A stretch of DNA of 64,000 bases, taken from positions 62,001-126,000 of the forward strand of contig NZ_JAUSRN010000016.1 in NCBI RefSeq assembly GCF_030811855.1, written 5' to 3'. The position numbers and the translations under genes were made by a program. The notes under the pieces are model-generated. The model did no database searches and was not told where the DNA came from. It saw nothing but the letters and a program-made list of their open reading frames with translations. Below are positions 17,701 to 25,893 of this stretch, in pieces (position 1 is the first letter of the stretch; each line of letters opens with the position of its first letter). Origin of the DNA: Variovorax paradoxus. Its GTDB lineage: Bacteria > Pseudomonadota > Gammaproteobacteria > Burkholderiales > Burkholderiaceae_C.

Positions 17701-18796
17701 CATCGGACATTTTTCGTATCCGTCGGGTCTTCGGGTCTCCGTGGAGGCGCTGGTCAAGGGCCTGCGAGAAGTCGGCGTGCAGACCGCGCTGCGTGACCTT
17801 CGAACCGACAAGAAAGACGATCCGGTTCACGCGCAGTTCCGCGATTTCGAAGATTTCGAAACGACCATCATCCACACACAGCCCGAACCCTTCTTCAACG
17901 AGGCCTATAGCCGCAGCGATCTGAACGAGCACTTGCCGCGCACTTATCGGATTGCCTACTGGTATTGGGAGTTCGATTCGATTCCAGATTCATGGCTCGA
18001 TGCAGCTGCCAAGGTCGATGAAGTCTGGACGGCCACTGAATTCGTTGCAAAGGGCCTGCGTGATCGGCTCTCCATCCCGGTGCGCACCATATTCCCTGGC
18101 GTTGCGTTGGGTGCTTACCAGCAGCGAGAGCGCAAGTACTTCGGCCTGAAGGATGGAAGCTTCACGTTCCTGTTCACGTTCCACATGATGAGCATCATGG
18201 AGCGCAAGAACCCGCTTGGCCTGATCCAAGCGTTCAAGGCCGCATTTTCCCCGCAGGAAGACGTAACACTGGTCCTGAAGACTTCGTTCGGTGACCGTCA
18301 TCCGGCGCAGCTGAAAGAACTGCGCGCCGCCGCAGAGGGCCATAACATCGTGGTGATCGATCAGGTCTACAGCCCCGACGAAGTGCTGTCGCTGATGGAT
18401 GCGTGCGACGCCTACGTCTCCCTGCATCGCAGCGAAGGGCTGGGCCTGACGATGGCCGAGGCGATGCTGATGGGCAAGCCGGTCATTGCAACCAACTACT
18501 CTGGCAACGTCGATTTCATGGGCGAGGATGACAGCCTGCTAGTGCCCTACAAGCTGGTGAAACTCGGTCGTCCGATTCCGCCTTACGACGAGAAGCTGGA
18601 GTGGGCCGAGCCATCCACAGAGCACGCGGCACAACTCATGCGGCGCCTGTATGAAGACCGGGTGTGGGCCAAGGAAGTCGGTGCGCGCGGCAAAGCACGC
18701 GCGGCTATTGATCTGTCTTTGAAAATGGCGGGCCAGAAGGCCGCGGCACGGCTGGCCGAAATCCGCGCGACGCTCCAGACAGAATCGAAGAGTTGA
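14744..18796 (+). CDS. Giant GT2-GT2-GT4 glycosyltransferase
   Basis: This 1350-residue protein is the shorter relative of the 1617-residue fusion at 6115-10968; the two look about 70% identical over the second GT2 domain by eye. It lacks the FkbM methyltransferase. The N-terminus is a charged helix ending in NSTSWRLTAPLRK (about residues 65-78). A GT2-like domain covers about 160-390 (AMLDAGD, YCDEDE), and a second GT2 about 415-650 (SIVIPSKNK, LFLNNDIE). An unassigned Trp-rich region runs from about 660 to 980. The GT4 domain closes the protein, with EGLGLTMAE near residue 1231. It probably adds more than one sugar during O-chain synthesis in the cytoplasm. Its base composition matches the high-G+C surroundings, unlike its relative. 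No strong ribosome-binding site is seen. Confidence 0.88.
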   Translation: MSDTPRSADRLAEAERQIAVLKLRLELQERLVLSSEDSVEAQIESANQRAALALQQQDAFLNSTSWRLTAPLRKVSAAIPPAWRGHLRRAAKATWWVATPWRMPQRLKFLKERRSTDEAHASFFPPVVGTETSHSSQNSYRQWIAEHESRSALLGDLSAIPRLSFLLCASSAQLAMLTATVKSIRAQNFPQWQLIIAVTGDHVDALDNSLRMLQDEEPRIVSVPASGKNGAEALAACVSLVNGDFIAMLDAGDVIAPGAAVEMANAFIESPASDILYCDEDEWSVEGGRAQPYFKPNWSPELLYAFNYFGRLTLLRRQLVEVAGGIDPALGAGFEWDLNLRVSDLAQTITRIPKVLCHRATGGGRRERPSTDSAEAASHRSALRKYWAQKGIDASVQTQPDGTHHATWAIDRPPLVSIVIPSKNKDHLLRMSVGGLLRETAYPNKEIIIVDTGSSEPETLAYYAELAAEPSVRIVHFNKTFNYSAACNHGAAFSHGEILLFLNNDIEIVSPDWLHEMVRVAMRPGVGVVGAKLVFPSGELQHGGVGVGIHLCGLMYRSAERLGWGVFGSPDHARNWLSIMGACQMVRRDAFERVGGFDESYLIAMSDVALCLHVWRAGYRIAYVPQARLVHHEGATRGDSNPEIDMRRMADDIRTLGIDEDPYLHPELDANHAIPILRVGAAPSVREKLKASLREFGSPRPQVQTLDLSNDGACLSVAMLPRECVIWPPQPAHGVRDAWSAARWCLDLLRTCADIRLRFPAALSEGPDGAFVRWLEAEGANRFGLSKDALAAIRAMWSEDLAVRARQAFLFHSEVRALLPHGLLPIGRRELFHWFMLHGRRSAGLRLEEVWWLFWTAAERPEAELVNAYEFTPTWQKLYPDGLTVFGRRAFAAWFRANYRVADLWADPVRWPVDIPPGRQLRSAYRAREQWQRMHPKALDAIESAKALIDWLQSPEAMQTEDVRAWCAGLDKEAAAAEMTTPGVNVIGHFSYPSGLRVSVEALVKGLREVGVQTALRDLRTDKKDDPVHAQFRDFEDFETTIIHTQPEPFFNEAYSRSDLNEHLPRTYRIAYWYWEFDSIPDSWLDAAAKVDEVWTATEFVAKGLRDRLSIPVRTIFPGVALGAYQQRERKYFGLKDGSFTFLFTFHMMSIMERKNPLGLIQAFKAAFSPQEDVTLVLKTSFGDRHPAQLKELRAAAEGHNIVVIDQVYSPDEVLSLMDACDAYVSLHRSEGLGLTMAEAMLMGKPVIATNYSGNVDFMGEDDSLLVPYKLVKLGRPIPPYDEKLEWAEPSTEHAAQLMRRLYEDRVWAKEVGARGKARAAIDLSLKMAGQKAAARLAEIRATLQTESKS

Positions 18797-18807
18797 GGAA
18801 AAGAGCT

Positions 18808-18830
18808 CCGGGGCGTGTTTGCGGCCCCGG
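18808..18830. terminator. Hairpin in the convergent gap after the giant glycosyltransferase
   Basis: CCGGGGC and GGCCCCGG can pair around a short T-containing loop between two converging genes (stops at 18796 and 18846). There is no long T-run, so it may be a weak or bidirectional terminator. Confidence 0.45.
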
Positions 18831-18845
18831 TTGCCGCTCACTCGT

Positions 18846-19589
18846 TCAAGCCGCGAGTCGCGCGTGCTCGGCCATGTACGCTTCCATGTCCACCGCCTCC
18901 AAGCGGCCATGGCTGAGTTTCACGACCTTGTTGCATTCCTTGGCGATCAGGTCGGGCGAGTGCGAAGCGAGCACCAGAATGCCCGATTTGGACACCACGT
19001 CGCGCATGCGCTGCTCGGCTTTCTCGGTGAACTCGGCATCGCCTACTGACAGCCATTCGTCCATGAGCAGGATGTCTGCCTCGACGCTGGTCGAGATCGA
19101 GAAAGCCAGGCGCATCATCATCCCTGTGGAGTAGGTGCGCACAGGCATGTCCACATATTGGCCGAGCCCGCTGAATTCGCAAATTTCGGGCGTACGCTGA
19201 TCGATCTCTTTCTTGCTCATGCCCATCACTAGGCCGCGCAGCATGATGTTCTCTACACCCGTCGCGTCCATCTCAATACCAAGTGATGGATCAATGAGGC
19301 TCGACACGCTTCCTTCACGCCGGAATTCACCGGCTGAGGGCTCGTACACGCCCGCCAGAGTGCGTAAAAGGGTCGATTTGCCAGCGCCGTTGTGGCCGAT
19401 CAGCCCCAAGCGGTCGCCGCTGCGCAGTTCGAGATTGATGTCGCTGAGGGCCTGGACCACGGTAACACCGGTCTCCTTGCCGAAACGCCCGCCCGTCACG
19501 GAGGCTGCAAGCGTCTTCTTCAGAGAGGCTGCGCCCGCACCGTAGATTGGGAAATTGACGGCGACGTTCTTGAGTGAAATGGATGCCAT
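18846..19589 (-). CDS. wzt: Polysaccharide ABC exporter ATP-binding protein (Wzt)
   Basis: This 247-residue ATPase powers export of a lipid-linked polysaccharide across the inner membrane with the permease encoded just upstream. The Walker A motif GHNGAGKST lies at residues 65-73. The signature region reads YSTGMMMRLAF, and Walker B is ILLMDEWL. The spacing and the long N-terminal extension before Walker A are typical of Wzt/TagH/KpsT-type proteins. It has no C-terminal carbohydrate-binding domain, so the exporter would not need a capped chain end for recognition. It follows wzm by three bases in the manC-wzm-wzt operon. Confidence 0.93.
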   Translation of the reverse strand: MASISLKNVAVNFPIYGAGAASLKKTLAASVTGGRFGKETGVTVVQALSDINLELRSGDRLGLIGHNGAGKSTLLRTLAGVYEPSAGEFRREGSVSSLIDPSLGIEMDATGVENIMLRGLVMGMSKKEIDQRTPEICEFSGLGQYVDMPVRTYSTGMMMRLAFSISTSVEADILLMDEWLSVGDAEFTEKAEQRMRDVVSKSGILVLASHSPDLIAKECNKVVKLSHGRLEAVDMEAYMAEHARLAA

Positions 19590-19592
19590 AGA

Positions 19593-20399
19593 TCAGAGCC
19601 AGTAAACAACGCGGCGGCGATACTTGATGAAGAGCAGCGTAGAACCCACGACGCTCACCACAGTCCAGGCCAGGATGCCGAGCCAGCTGTGCAGTTCCGC
19701 CACGCCGCCCATCAGGGGTGTGCGCAGCAGATCAAGCATTTGTGCAAAGGGGTTCCACAGGACGTACTGGGCGCGTTGCGGCAGGCTTTCGGGCAGCCAA
19801 AAAACCGGTGTCAGGAACATCAGCATCTGCATGACGCTGTTCACGATTTGCGTCACGTCGCGAAAACGGGTGCAGATCAGCCCAAGCAGTACGCCGATCG
19901 CATGTGCATTGACGACTGCGATCACCATCGCGGGAAGGATCAGCAGCGCCGACCAGGACAGCGAAATGCCCGCCCAGAGCGCGACCGGCACATACAAAAC
20001 GATCTGGTGGGCAAACTGGATCAGATTGCGCGCAAGGCTTCGCCAGACGAAAAGACTGATCGGAAAGTAGCCCTGCTTCAGGTAGTTGGACGAGCCCACG
20101 AATGCGTTGCACGCCTCGGAGACCACGCTGGAAAAAAAGCCCCAGAAGATGATTCCGAGGGCAAGGTGAGGGAAGAATTTTGACAGCTCCGTGCCAAAGA
20201 GCGAGCTATAGAGCGGACCCATGCCGCCAATCATTGCGCCCATGCTCAGCGTGAGCCAGAGCGGACCGAGCATCGAACGCCGATAGCGAAGAACGATGTC
20301 AAACCAGGCCAGTGTCCACCAGATGTCGGTGCGGCGCGTCCCCTCCCACCAGTCGGATAGGGCGCTACGGTGGAGGTTGGAGTGAATTTCTTGGGTCAT
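19593..20399 (-). CDS. wzm: Polysaccharide ABC exporter permease (Wzm, ABC-2 type)
   Basis: This 268-residue integral membrane protein has about six hydrophobic segments in the ABC-2 arrangement. It is predicted to form the channel for the undecaprenyl-linked O-chain with Wzt. The motif DIVLRYRRSMLGPLW near residue 35 is characteristic of O-antigen/capsule exporters. The start at 20399 overlaps the manC stop (ATGA); the longer frame from 20459 reads into manC and is not supported. A near-continuous operon with wzt supports the assignment. Confidence 0.93.
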   Translation of the reverse strand: MTQEIHSNLHRSALSDWWEGTRRTDIWWTLAWFDIVLRYRRSMLGPLWLTLSMGAMIGGMGPLYSSLFGTELSKFFPHLALGIIFWGFFSSVVSEACNAFVGSSNYLKQGYFPISLFVWRSLARNLIQFAHQIVLYVPVALWAGISLSWSALLILPAMVIAVVNAHAIGVLLGLICTRFRDVTQIVNSVMQMLMFLTPVFWLPESLPQRAQYVLWNPFAQMLDLLRTPLMGGVAELHSWLGILAWTVVSVVGSTLLFIKYRRRVVYWL

Positions 20400-21814
20400 G
20401 CGCGTCCGTAGGTGTCTGCGAGCCTGACGATGTCGTCCTCGCCAAGGTAAACACCGCACTGGACTTCAATGAGCACCAATAGTTCTTCGCCGATGTTGGT
20501 CAAACGATGTTTCTCCTTCAATGGAATATGGCGGTATTCGCCCGGCCCGGTGACATGTTCGATGTCGCCGATCTGCACGATGCCCCGCCCTTGCACCACC
20601 ACCCAATGCTCGGAGCGCTGGTGGTGGTACTGCAATGACAGCGATTCTCCGGGTTTGACGGTGATTCGCTTGACCTTGTAGCTATCTTCTTCCTTGAGTG
20701 TTGCGTAGGTGCCCCATGGGCGGTGCACCACCGAGGGCAGATAAACCGCCTCGTGCTTGCGAGATTTCAGCGTGTCGACCACCTTCTTGACTTCCTGGGC
20801 GCTGTTCTTGTGGGCGACCAGCAGCGCGTCGGGAGTGTCGACGATGACGAGGTCGTGGACGCCCAGCGTCGCCACCAGTTTCGGAATATGGCTGTCTACC
20901 TGCACATGGGTGCCGGTGGTGTCGATGGCCACCACGTCCGATGGCATGGTGTTGCCGCTCGCATCTTGGGGCTGGGCTTTTGCCACCGCAGGCCAGGAGC
21001 CCACGTCGCTCCACTGAAACTTGGCGGGCACGACGTGCACGTTGTCGGCCGGCTCCATCACTGCATAGTCGATGCTGATGTCGGGCTGGAGTCCGAAGGC
21101 ATGCAAATCGAACTGGATGGTGTTGCCTTGCTGTTCCGAGCTCTTCAGCGCTTTTCTGGCGGCCTCCAGCAGTTCGGGCGCGTACTTCTCAAAGGCGGCC
21201 ACTATGGCGTCTGCCGTAAAGCAGAACATCCCGCTGTTCCAGTAGTAGCGACCCGTGGCCAGATACTCCTGCGCGGTCTGCAGATCAGGCTTCTCGACAA
21301 AGCGCTTGGCTGGTTGACTCGACCGCGAGACCTGAGCCACTTCGATATAGCCGAATCCGGTGTCCGGACTCGTCGGACTGATGCCGAATACAACCAGCGC
21401 TCCTTGCGTGGCAAGTTTGAAAGCCTGGCTGGCACTCGCGACGAAGGCCTCGACATCGGGGACGAGGTGATCGGCGGACAGCACGAGCATCACGGTTCCG
21501 CCACCGAACTTCTCGATGCATTGCAGCGCCGCGAGCGCGATGGCGGGGCCAGTATTGCGGCCTTTCGGCTCGAGAAGCAGCGTGGCGTCCGGCGGGTCGG
21601 CCATCTGGCCCAGCACATCCTTGGTCAGGAAGAGATGGTCCTTGTTCGTGACGATCATCAGATCACCGGTACCGCAGGCTTGGCCGCGTTCGATGGCCTG
21701 CTGCAGCAGCGTCGAGCCGCCCAGCTTCATAAAAGGTTTTGGAAACGCCTGCCGTGAGGCTGGCCAAAGTCGGGAGCCTGCCCCCCCCGAGAGCACAACT
21801 GAAAGTACGTGCAT
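20396..21814 (-). CDS. manC: Mannose-1-phosphate guanylyltransferase / mannose-6-phosphate isomerase (ManC)
   Basis: This 472-residue bifunctional enzyme makes GDP-mannose and can interconvert fructose-6-phosphate and mannose-6-phosphate, supplying gmd. The N-terminal pyrophosphorylase signature LSGGAGSRLWPASR lies at about residues 8-21, and the sugar-binding FVEKP motif at about 170-180. The C-terminal cupin isomerase domain runs from about 360 (RPWGTY, metal-binding QYHHQRSEHW). It is the first gene of the manC-wzm-wzt operon and is divergent from a GT2 gene. No clear Shine-Dalgarno precedes its ATG. Confidence 0.95.
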   Translation of the reverse strand: MHVLSVVLSGGAGSRLWPASRQAFPKPFMKLGGSTLLQQAIERGQACGTGDLMIVTNKDHLFLTKDVLGQMADPPDATLLLEPKGRNTGPAIALAALQCIEKFGGGTVMLVLSADHLVPDVEAFVASASQAFKLATQGALVVFGISPTSPDTGFGYIEVAQVSRSSQPAKRFVEKPDLQTAQEYLATGRYYWNSGMFCFTADAIVAAFEKYAPELLEAARKALKSSEQQGNTIQFDLHAFGLQPDISIDYAVMEPADNVHVVPAKFQWSDVGSWPAVAKAQPQDASGNTMPSDVVAIDTTGTHVQVDSHIPKLVATLGVHDLVIVDTPDALLVAHKNSAQEVKKVVDTLKSRKHEAVYLPSVVHRPWGTYATLKEEDSYKVKRITVKPGESLSLQYHHQRSEHWVVVQGRGIVQIGDIEHVTGPGEYRHIPLKEKHRLTNIGEELLVLIEVQCGVYLGEDDIVRLADTYGRA

Positions 21815-21909
21815 TTTTTATAGGAGTGTGAAGAAGGGGATAATTTTACCGGCCTTGCTCCAAAGGGCCCGTAACCAGTGGAAGCCTCTATTTTTTGTGA
21901 TCTCGAGCA

Positions 21910-23715
21910 ATGTTCAGTAAGCCTACGCTGCCAGCCGCGCAGCCCCATATCCGGCGAAAAGGGCTTGAAAACGGCTTGAGCAGTGCACGGCTTCAACGCC
22001 GGATCGCCTTGCTCGAGCACGAGACGCAGTCCCTCGAAACGCGGTTATTGGAGATGCAGCGGTCCACCAGTTGGCGCGTCACGGCGCCGCTGCGCTGGGC
22101 CAGCCGGTATCTTCAGCGGGTCGTGCGCGGTGCACCCTTGCCGCAGGTCGAAGAGCGAGGAGATTACGCGGATTGGGTCGAGCGTTACGACAGGATCGAA
22201 CCGGCCGACACCGATCGCAGGCGCCGGGAAATCGACGCATGGCCGAAACACCAGCGTTTGCTGCTGCTGCCCGCAGGCGAACTGAGCGCAGGCACACTCG
22301 ACGCGCAGTTGTACAGCGAATGGACGCAAAGGCCGTCCGGATCCTTGCCCGAGGGCTTCAACGCGGCGGCCTCCGCCGACTGGGTCATCTGGATCGAACC
22401 AGGCTGCACACTACCGTCGCACGCACTATGGGTCATCGCCCAACAGAGCACTGCGCACCCCGAGGCCCGCTTGATCTATGCCGATGAAGACGAGCTGGAT
22501 GGCAACGGTCGGCGCATCAATCCTTTTTTCAAGCCCGACTGGAATCCGGACCTTTTCCTCAGCCGCAATCTCTTTTCTTCGTGGGTTGCCATCGAGGCCC
22601 ACCTGTTCGATGAATCCGGCGGAGTTCGTGCGGAGCTGCCGCCCTCCGAGCAGGGCTATGACCTCGCGCTGCGCTGTGTGGAAGGGGTTGGCAGCGAGCA
22701 GATACGCCACATCCCACACGTGCTCGCCCACCGCCGTGCTTCTGAGGTCGAGTTGGGTGGTCGGCCTGGAGGCGTTGCCGTGCTGAATGCCCATTTCATG
22801 CGAACGGCCACCGCAGCCAGGGCCGAGGCCACGCAGTTTGGCTATCGCACCCGTTATGCGTTGCCATCTTCGCCGCCGCTGGTTTCGCTGATCATCCCGA
22901 CGCGCAACGCGCTGCCGCTGGTACGGCAGTGCATCGAGAGCATCGTGCTCGAGACGGACTATCCGAACTACGAAATTCTTCTGGTCGACAACGAATCGGA
23001 CGACCCTGAAGCGCTTGCCTACTTCGCCGCACTGAATGCGCAGCAGGGCATCACCGTCATCCGTGACGTGCGTGCGTTCAACTATTCGGCGCTGAACAAC
23101 GCGGCAGTTGCAAGGGCGCAGGGCGAACTTGTCGCGCTGCTCAACAACGACATTGAGGTCATCTCGCCCGGCTGGCTCGCGGAGATGGTGTCGATTGCGT
23201 TGCAGCCGGGAGTGGGCGCTGTCGGCGCGAAGCTGCTTTATCCCGACATGACGGTCCAGCACGGGGGCGTGATTCTGGGTGTCGGCGGCATCGCAGGCCA
23301 CGCCCACAAGCACTTGGCTCGTTCGGATCCCGGCCATGGCGGGCGTGCGCAGCTTGCGCAGTCTTTCAGCGCCGTGACTGCCGCCTGCCTGGTTGTGCGC
23401 AAGGCGCTTTACGAGCAAGTGGGAGGACTCGACGAGGAACACCTCACGGTGGCCTTCAATGACATCGACTTCTGCCTGCGCCTTCGCGAAGCCGGTTACC
23501 GCAACGTCTGGACGCCTGAGGCCGAACTGTTCCATCACGAATCGGCGACGCGTGGCTCGGATTTCTCCGGGCCGGCGCTGCAGCGCTTTCTTCGTGAAGA
23601 GAAGTTCATGCGCGGGCGCTGGGGCGCGCTGCTGACGGCCGACCCCGCCTACAACCCCAACCTGAGCCTCGCCGCCGAGGATTTCAGCTACGCTTGGCCG
23701 CCCCGAACCCCTTAG
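21910..23715 (+). CDS. GT2 glycosyltransferase with N-terminal STSWR module
   Basis: This 601-residue protein is a probable O-chain glycosyltransferase. After a charged helix it has RSTSWRVTAPLRW (about residues 50-62), the same module found in both giant glycosyltransferases. A first GT2-like segment keeps the YADEDEL and FKPDWNPDL motifs. The complete GT2 domain runs from about 325 to 560 (SLIIPTRNA, LLNNDIEV, the VQHGGVILGVGG segment, ACLVVRK, DIDFCLRLREAGY). Similar enzymes are annotated as rhamnosyltransferases, which would fit the two rhamnose donors made here. The specific linkage cannot be read from sequence. Confidence 0.9.
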   Translation: MFSKPTLPAAQPHIRRKGLENGLSSARLQRRIALLEHETQSLETRLLEMQRSTSWRVTAPLRWASRYLQRVVRGAPLPQVEERGDYADWVERYDRIEPADTDRRRREIDAWPKHQRLLLLPAGELSAGTLDAQLYSEWTQRPSGSLPEGFNAAASADWVIWIEPGCTLPSHALWVIAQQSTAHPEARLIYADEDELDGNGRRINPFFKPDWNPDLFLSRNLFSSWVAIEAHLFDESGGVRAELPPSEQGYDLALRCVEGVGSEQIRHIPHVLAHRRASEVELGGRPGGVAVLNAHFMRTATAARAEATQFGYRTRYALPSSPPLVSLIIPTRNALPLVRQCIESIVLETDYPNYEILLVDNESDDPEALAYFAALNAQQGITVIRDVRAFNYSALNNAAVARAQGELVALLNNDIEVISPGWLAEMVSIALQPGVGAVGAKLLYPDMTVQHGGVILGVGGIAGHAHKHLARSDPGHGGRAQLAQSFSAVTAACLVVRKALYEQVGGLDEEHLTVAFNDIDFCLRLREAGYRNVWTPEAELFHHESATRGSDFSGPALQRFLREEKFMRGRWGALLTADPAYNPNLSLAAEDFSYAWPPRTP

Positions 23716-23728
23716 CTCCCCCTTCGAC

Positions 23729-24751
23729 ATGACAGCAGGCCCGAACGCCGCCGCGCCAACGCCCCCCATTGTTTCCGTCGCCCTTTGCACCCACAACGGC
23801 GCGCGTTTCCTGCGTGAGCAGGTGCGAAGCATCTGCCTGCAGACCTTGCCGCCGGTGGAAATCGTGCTGTCCGATGACGCATCGACCGACGGCTCGGTGG
23901 ACGTGGTGCGCGCTGCGGTGGCCGAGTGCGCAGCCGAGCGGCCGGCGCATCCGGTGGCGCTGCGCATTTTCGAGAACAGGCCTGCGCTGCGCGTGGTCAA
24001 GAACTTCGAGCAAGCGATCGGCGCCTGCACCAGTGGCCTGATCGCGCTGAGTGACCAGGACGACGTCTGGCTCCCCGATCGTCTCGCGCAGATGGTGCCG
24101 CTCTTCGAACGCGATCCGAAGCTGCTGCTCTTGCACACCGATGCACGCCTGGTCGATGCCGAACGTCGCGACCTGGGCCATACGCTTTTTCATGCGCTCG
24201 AGGTCACGCCATCCGAAATCGAGCGCATCCATGGCGGAAACGCATTCGACGTGTTCCTCCGGCGCAACCTCGTGACCGGCGCGACTACGGTGTTTCGCCG
24301 CTCTCTGCTCGAGCACGCGCTGCCCCTGCCAGTCGAATGGGTGCACGATGAGTGGCTGGGAATCATCGCCTCGGCCATCGGGCGAGTCGACCTGCTGGAG
24401 CAACCGCTGATCGACTACCGCCAGCACGAGTCAAACCAGATCGGGGCGCGACGTGACACTTTCGTAGCCAAGGTGCACAAGGCGCTGGCTTCCAGGGGCA
24501 GCACGCACGTCGAGCGGGCTCACAAGGCCGAATTGCTTCTTGCGCGGCTGCAGAAATTCGGAGACGCGGTCTCGCCGGAAATTCTTGCGAAGGTGCGCAG
24601 CAAGATCGAGCATCAGCGGTTTCGCGCCGCGTTGCCCGCCTCGCGGATCGCCCGTTGCCTGCCGATCCTTCGCGAAGCGATGACCGGGCGCTACGACAAG
24701 TTCGGCCGCGGTTTCCGGGGCGTGGTTCGCGATCTGTTCGAATCTGTGTAG
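23729..24751 (+). CDS. GT2 family glycosyltransferase
   Basis: This 340-residue cytoplasmic GT2 enzyme has a standard GT-A nucleotide-sugar fold: VALCTHNGARFL at the start, the DDASTDGS acceptor/donor loop, and the DQDDVW metal-binding motif around residue 110. The sequence resembles RfbF/WbbL-like rhamnosyltransferases in motif style. It follows the previous GT2 gene by 13 bases and precedes another by 38, so the three are probably co-transcribed. Donor and acceptor are unknown. Confidence 0.9.
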   Translation: MTAGPNAAAPTPPIVSVALCTHNGARFLREQVRSICLQTLPPVEIVLSDDASTDGSVDVVRAAVAECAAERPAHPVALRIFENRPALRVVKNFEQAIGACTSGLIALSDQDDVWLPDRLAQMVPLFERDPKLLLLHTDARLVDAERRDLGHTLFHALEVTPSEIERIHGGNAFDVFLRRNLVTGATTVFRRSLLEHALPLPVEWVHDEWLGIIASAIGRVDLLEQPLIDYRQHESNQIGARRDTFVAKVHKALASRGSTHVERAHKAELLLARLQKFGDAVSPEILAKVRSKIEHQRFRAALPASRIARCLPILREAMTGRYDKFGRGFRGVVRDLFESV

Positions 24752-24789
24752 GCTCGCCCGCCACCGAACCGCGTTCTTCCAGAAAAACA

Positions 24790-25851
24790 ATGACCCCAAT
24801 GAATTCCTCTCCAACATCCGTCGCCGGCGGCACGGGCGTGTCGCCCACGGTAGTGGTGATCATCCCGTTCTACAACGGCGCCGATTTCATCGAGCGTTCG
24901 GTCCGCAGCGTGTTCGAGCAGTCCGTGCCGGCGAACGAAGTGATCGTTGTGAACGACGGCTCTCGCCCCGAAGAGCGCGCGGCGCTCGACGCGCTGGCCG
25001 AGCGCTATCCGTTTCGCATCCTGGACAAGGAGAACGGGGGGCAGGGCTCGGCGCGCAACGCCGGAGTGGCTGCTTCCACGTCCGAGTACATCTGCTTTCT
25101 GGATCAGGATGATTTTTATCTGCCTAACCACATTGAGATACTGGTCGAAGCGATTCCTGCTAAGGAGGCGCGGTTCGGCTATGTCTATGCGGATCTCTAC
25201 GAGGCCGATGCGGACGCCAATGTAATCCGGACTGGTGTGGTCAAGCTGGGCGCCAAATCGCACCCAAAAACGGATCTCTTCGACCTGCTGCGCCACGACA
25301 TGTTCGTCCTGCCATCGGCCAGCCTGATCAGCCGAACCGCCTTCGATGCTGTTGGGGGGTTCGATCCGCAGTTCACCGGGTATGAAGACGATGATCTTTT
25401 TCTGAGGATCTTCAGGAAAGGCTACACCAACCATTTCGTCGATCGGGCCGTGACGGTCTGGTGCATCCACACCGCGAGCACTTCGTTCGGCGTTCGCATG
25501 GTCCGCAGCCGTTTCAGGTATTTCATGAAGCTGGCCGCAGCCTTTCCGGACGAGCCGCGGCGCTCGCTGTACTACCTGCGCGATTACCTGGTGCCGCGGT
25601 TCCAGGCGTACTTCGTCGACCACGCTATCGATTCGACCAAGCACGACAACGAATTCCGCGCCGAGATGCTCGACATCCTGGAGCAGTACGCCGCCGTGGT
25701 CCTCGCCAATCCGTCGGTGGGCCGCAAGTCCAAGCTCAAGCTGCGCATGGTCATCTTCCTGCTGCGCCGCGTTTCGCCTTCGACGGTGGCAGCGATCGGC
25801 TCCCTGACCAAGCTGCCAGGGCTTAGCGCCGTTAGGCGCCTGCTCGACTGA
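24790..25851 (+). CDS. GT2 family glycosyltransferase
   Basis: This 353-residue enzyme has an N-terminal GT2 domain: VVVIIPFYNGADFI, VVNDGSR, NGGQGSARNAG and DQDDFYLP, with a later GYEDDDLFLRI acceptor-site motif. The start at 24790 is chosen because the GT2 fold begins about 20 residues later and the longer frame from 24655 overlaps the previous gene. It is the last gene of the rightward glycosyltransferase run and converges on the acyltransferase gene. Substrates are unknown. Confidence 0.9.
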   Translation: MTPMNSSPTSVAGGTGVSPTVVVIIPFYNGADFIERSVRSVFEQSVPANEVIVVNDGSRPEERAALDALAERYPFRILDKENGGQGSARNAGVAASTSEYICFLDQDDFYLPNHIEILVEAIPAKEARFGYVYADLYEADADANVIRTGVVKLGAKSHPKTDLFDLLRHDMFVLPSASLISRTAFDAVGGFDPQFTGYEDDDLFLRIFRKGYTNHFVDRAVTVWCIHTASTSFGVRMVRSRFRYFMKLAAAFPDEPRRSLYYLRDYLVPRFQAYFVDHAIDSTKHDNEFRAEMLDILEQYAAVVLANPSVGRKSKLKLRMVIFLLRRVSPSTVAAIGSLTKLPGLSAVRRLLD

Positions 25852-25893
25852 TGGCGCCTGGCGTCCGGGCGAACTGAGCGGCCGGCCTTGCCT

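Noticed and set aside
22426..24138. Minus-strand frame of 570 codons across the GT2 genes
   Set aside because: It overlaps two glycosyltransferase genes that have full GT2 motifs on the plus strand, and it shows no domain.
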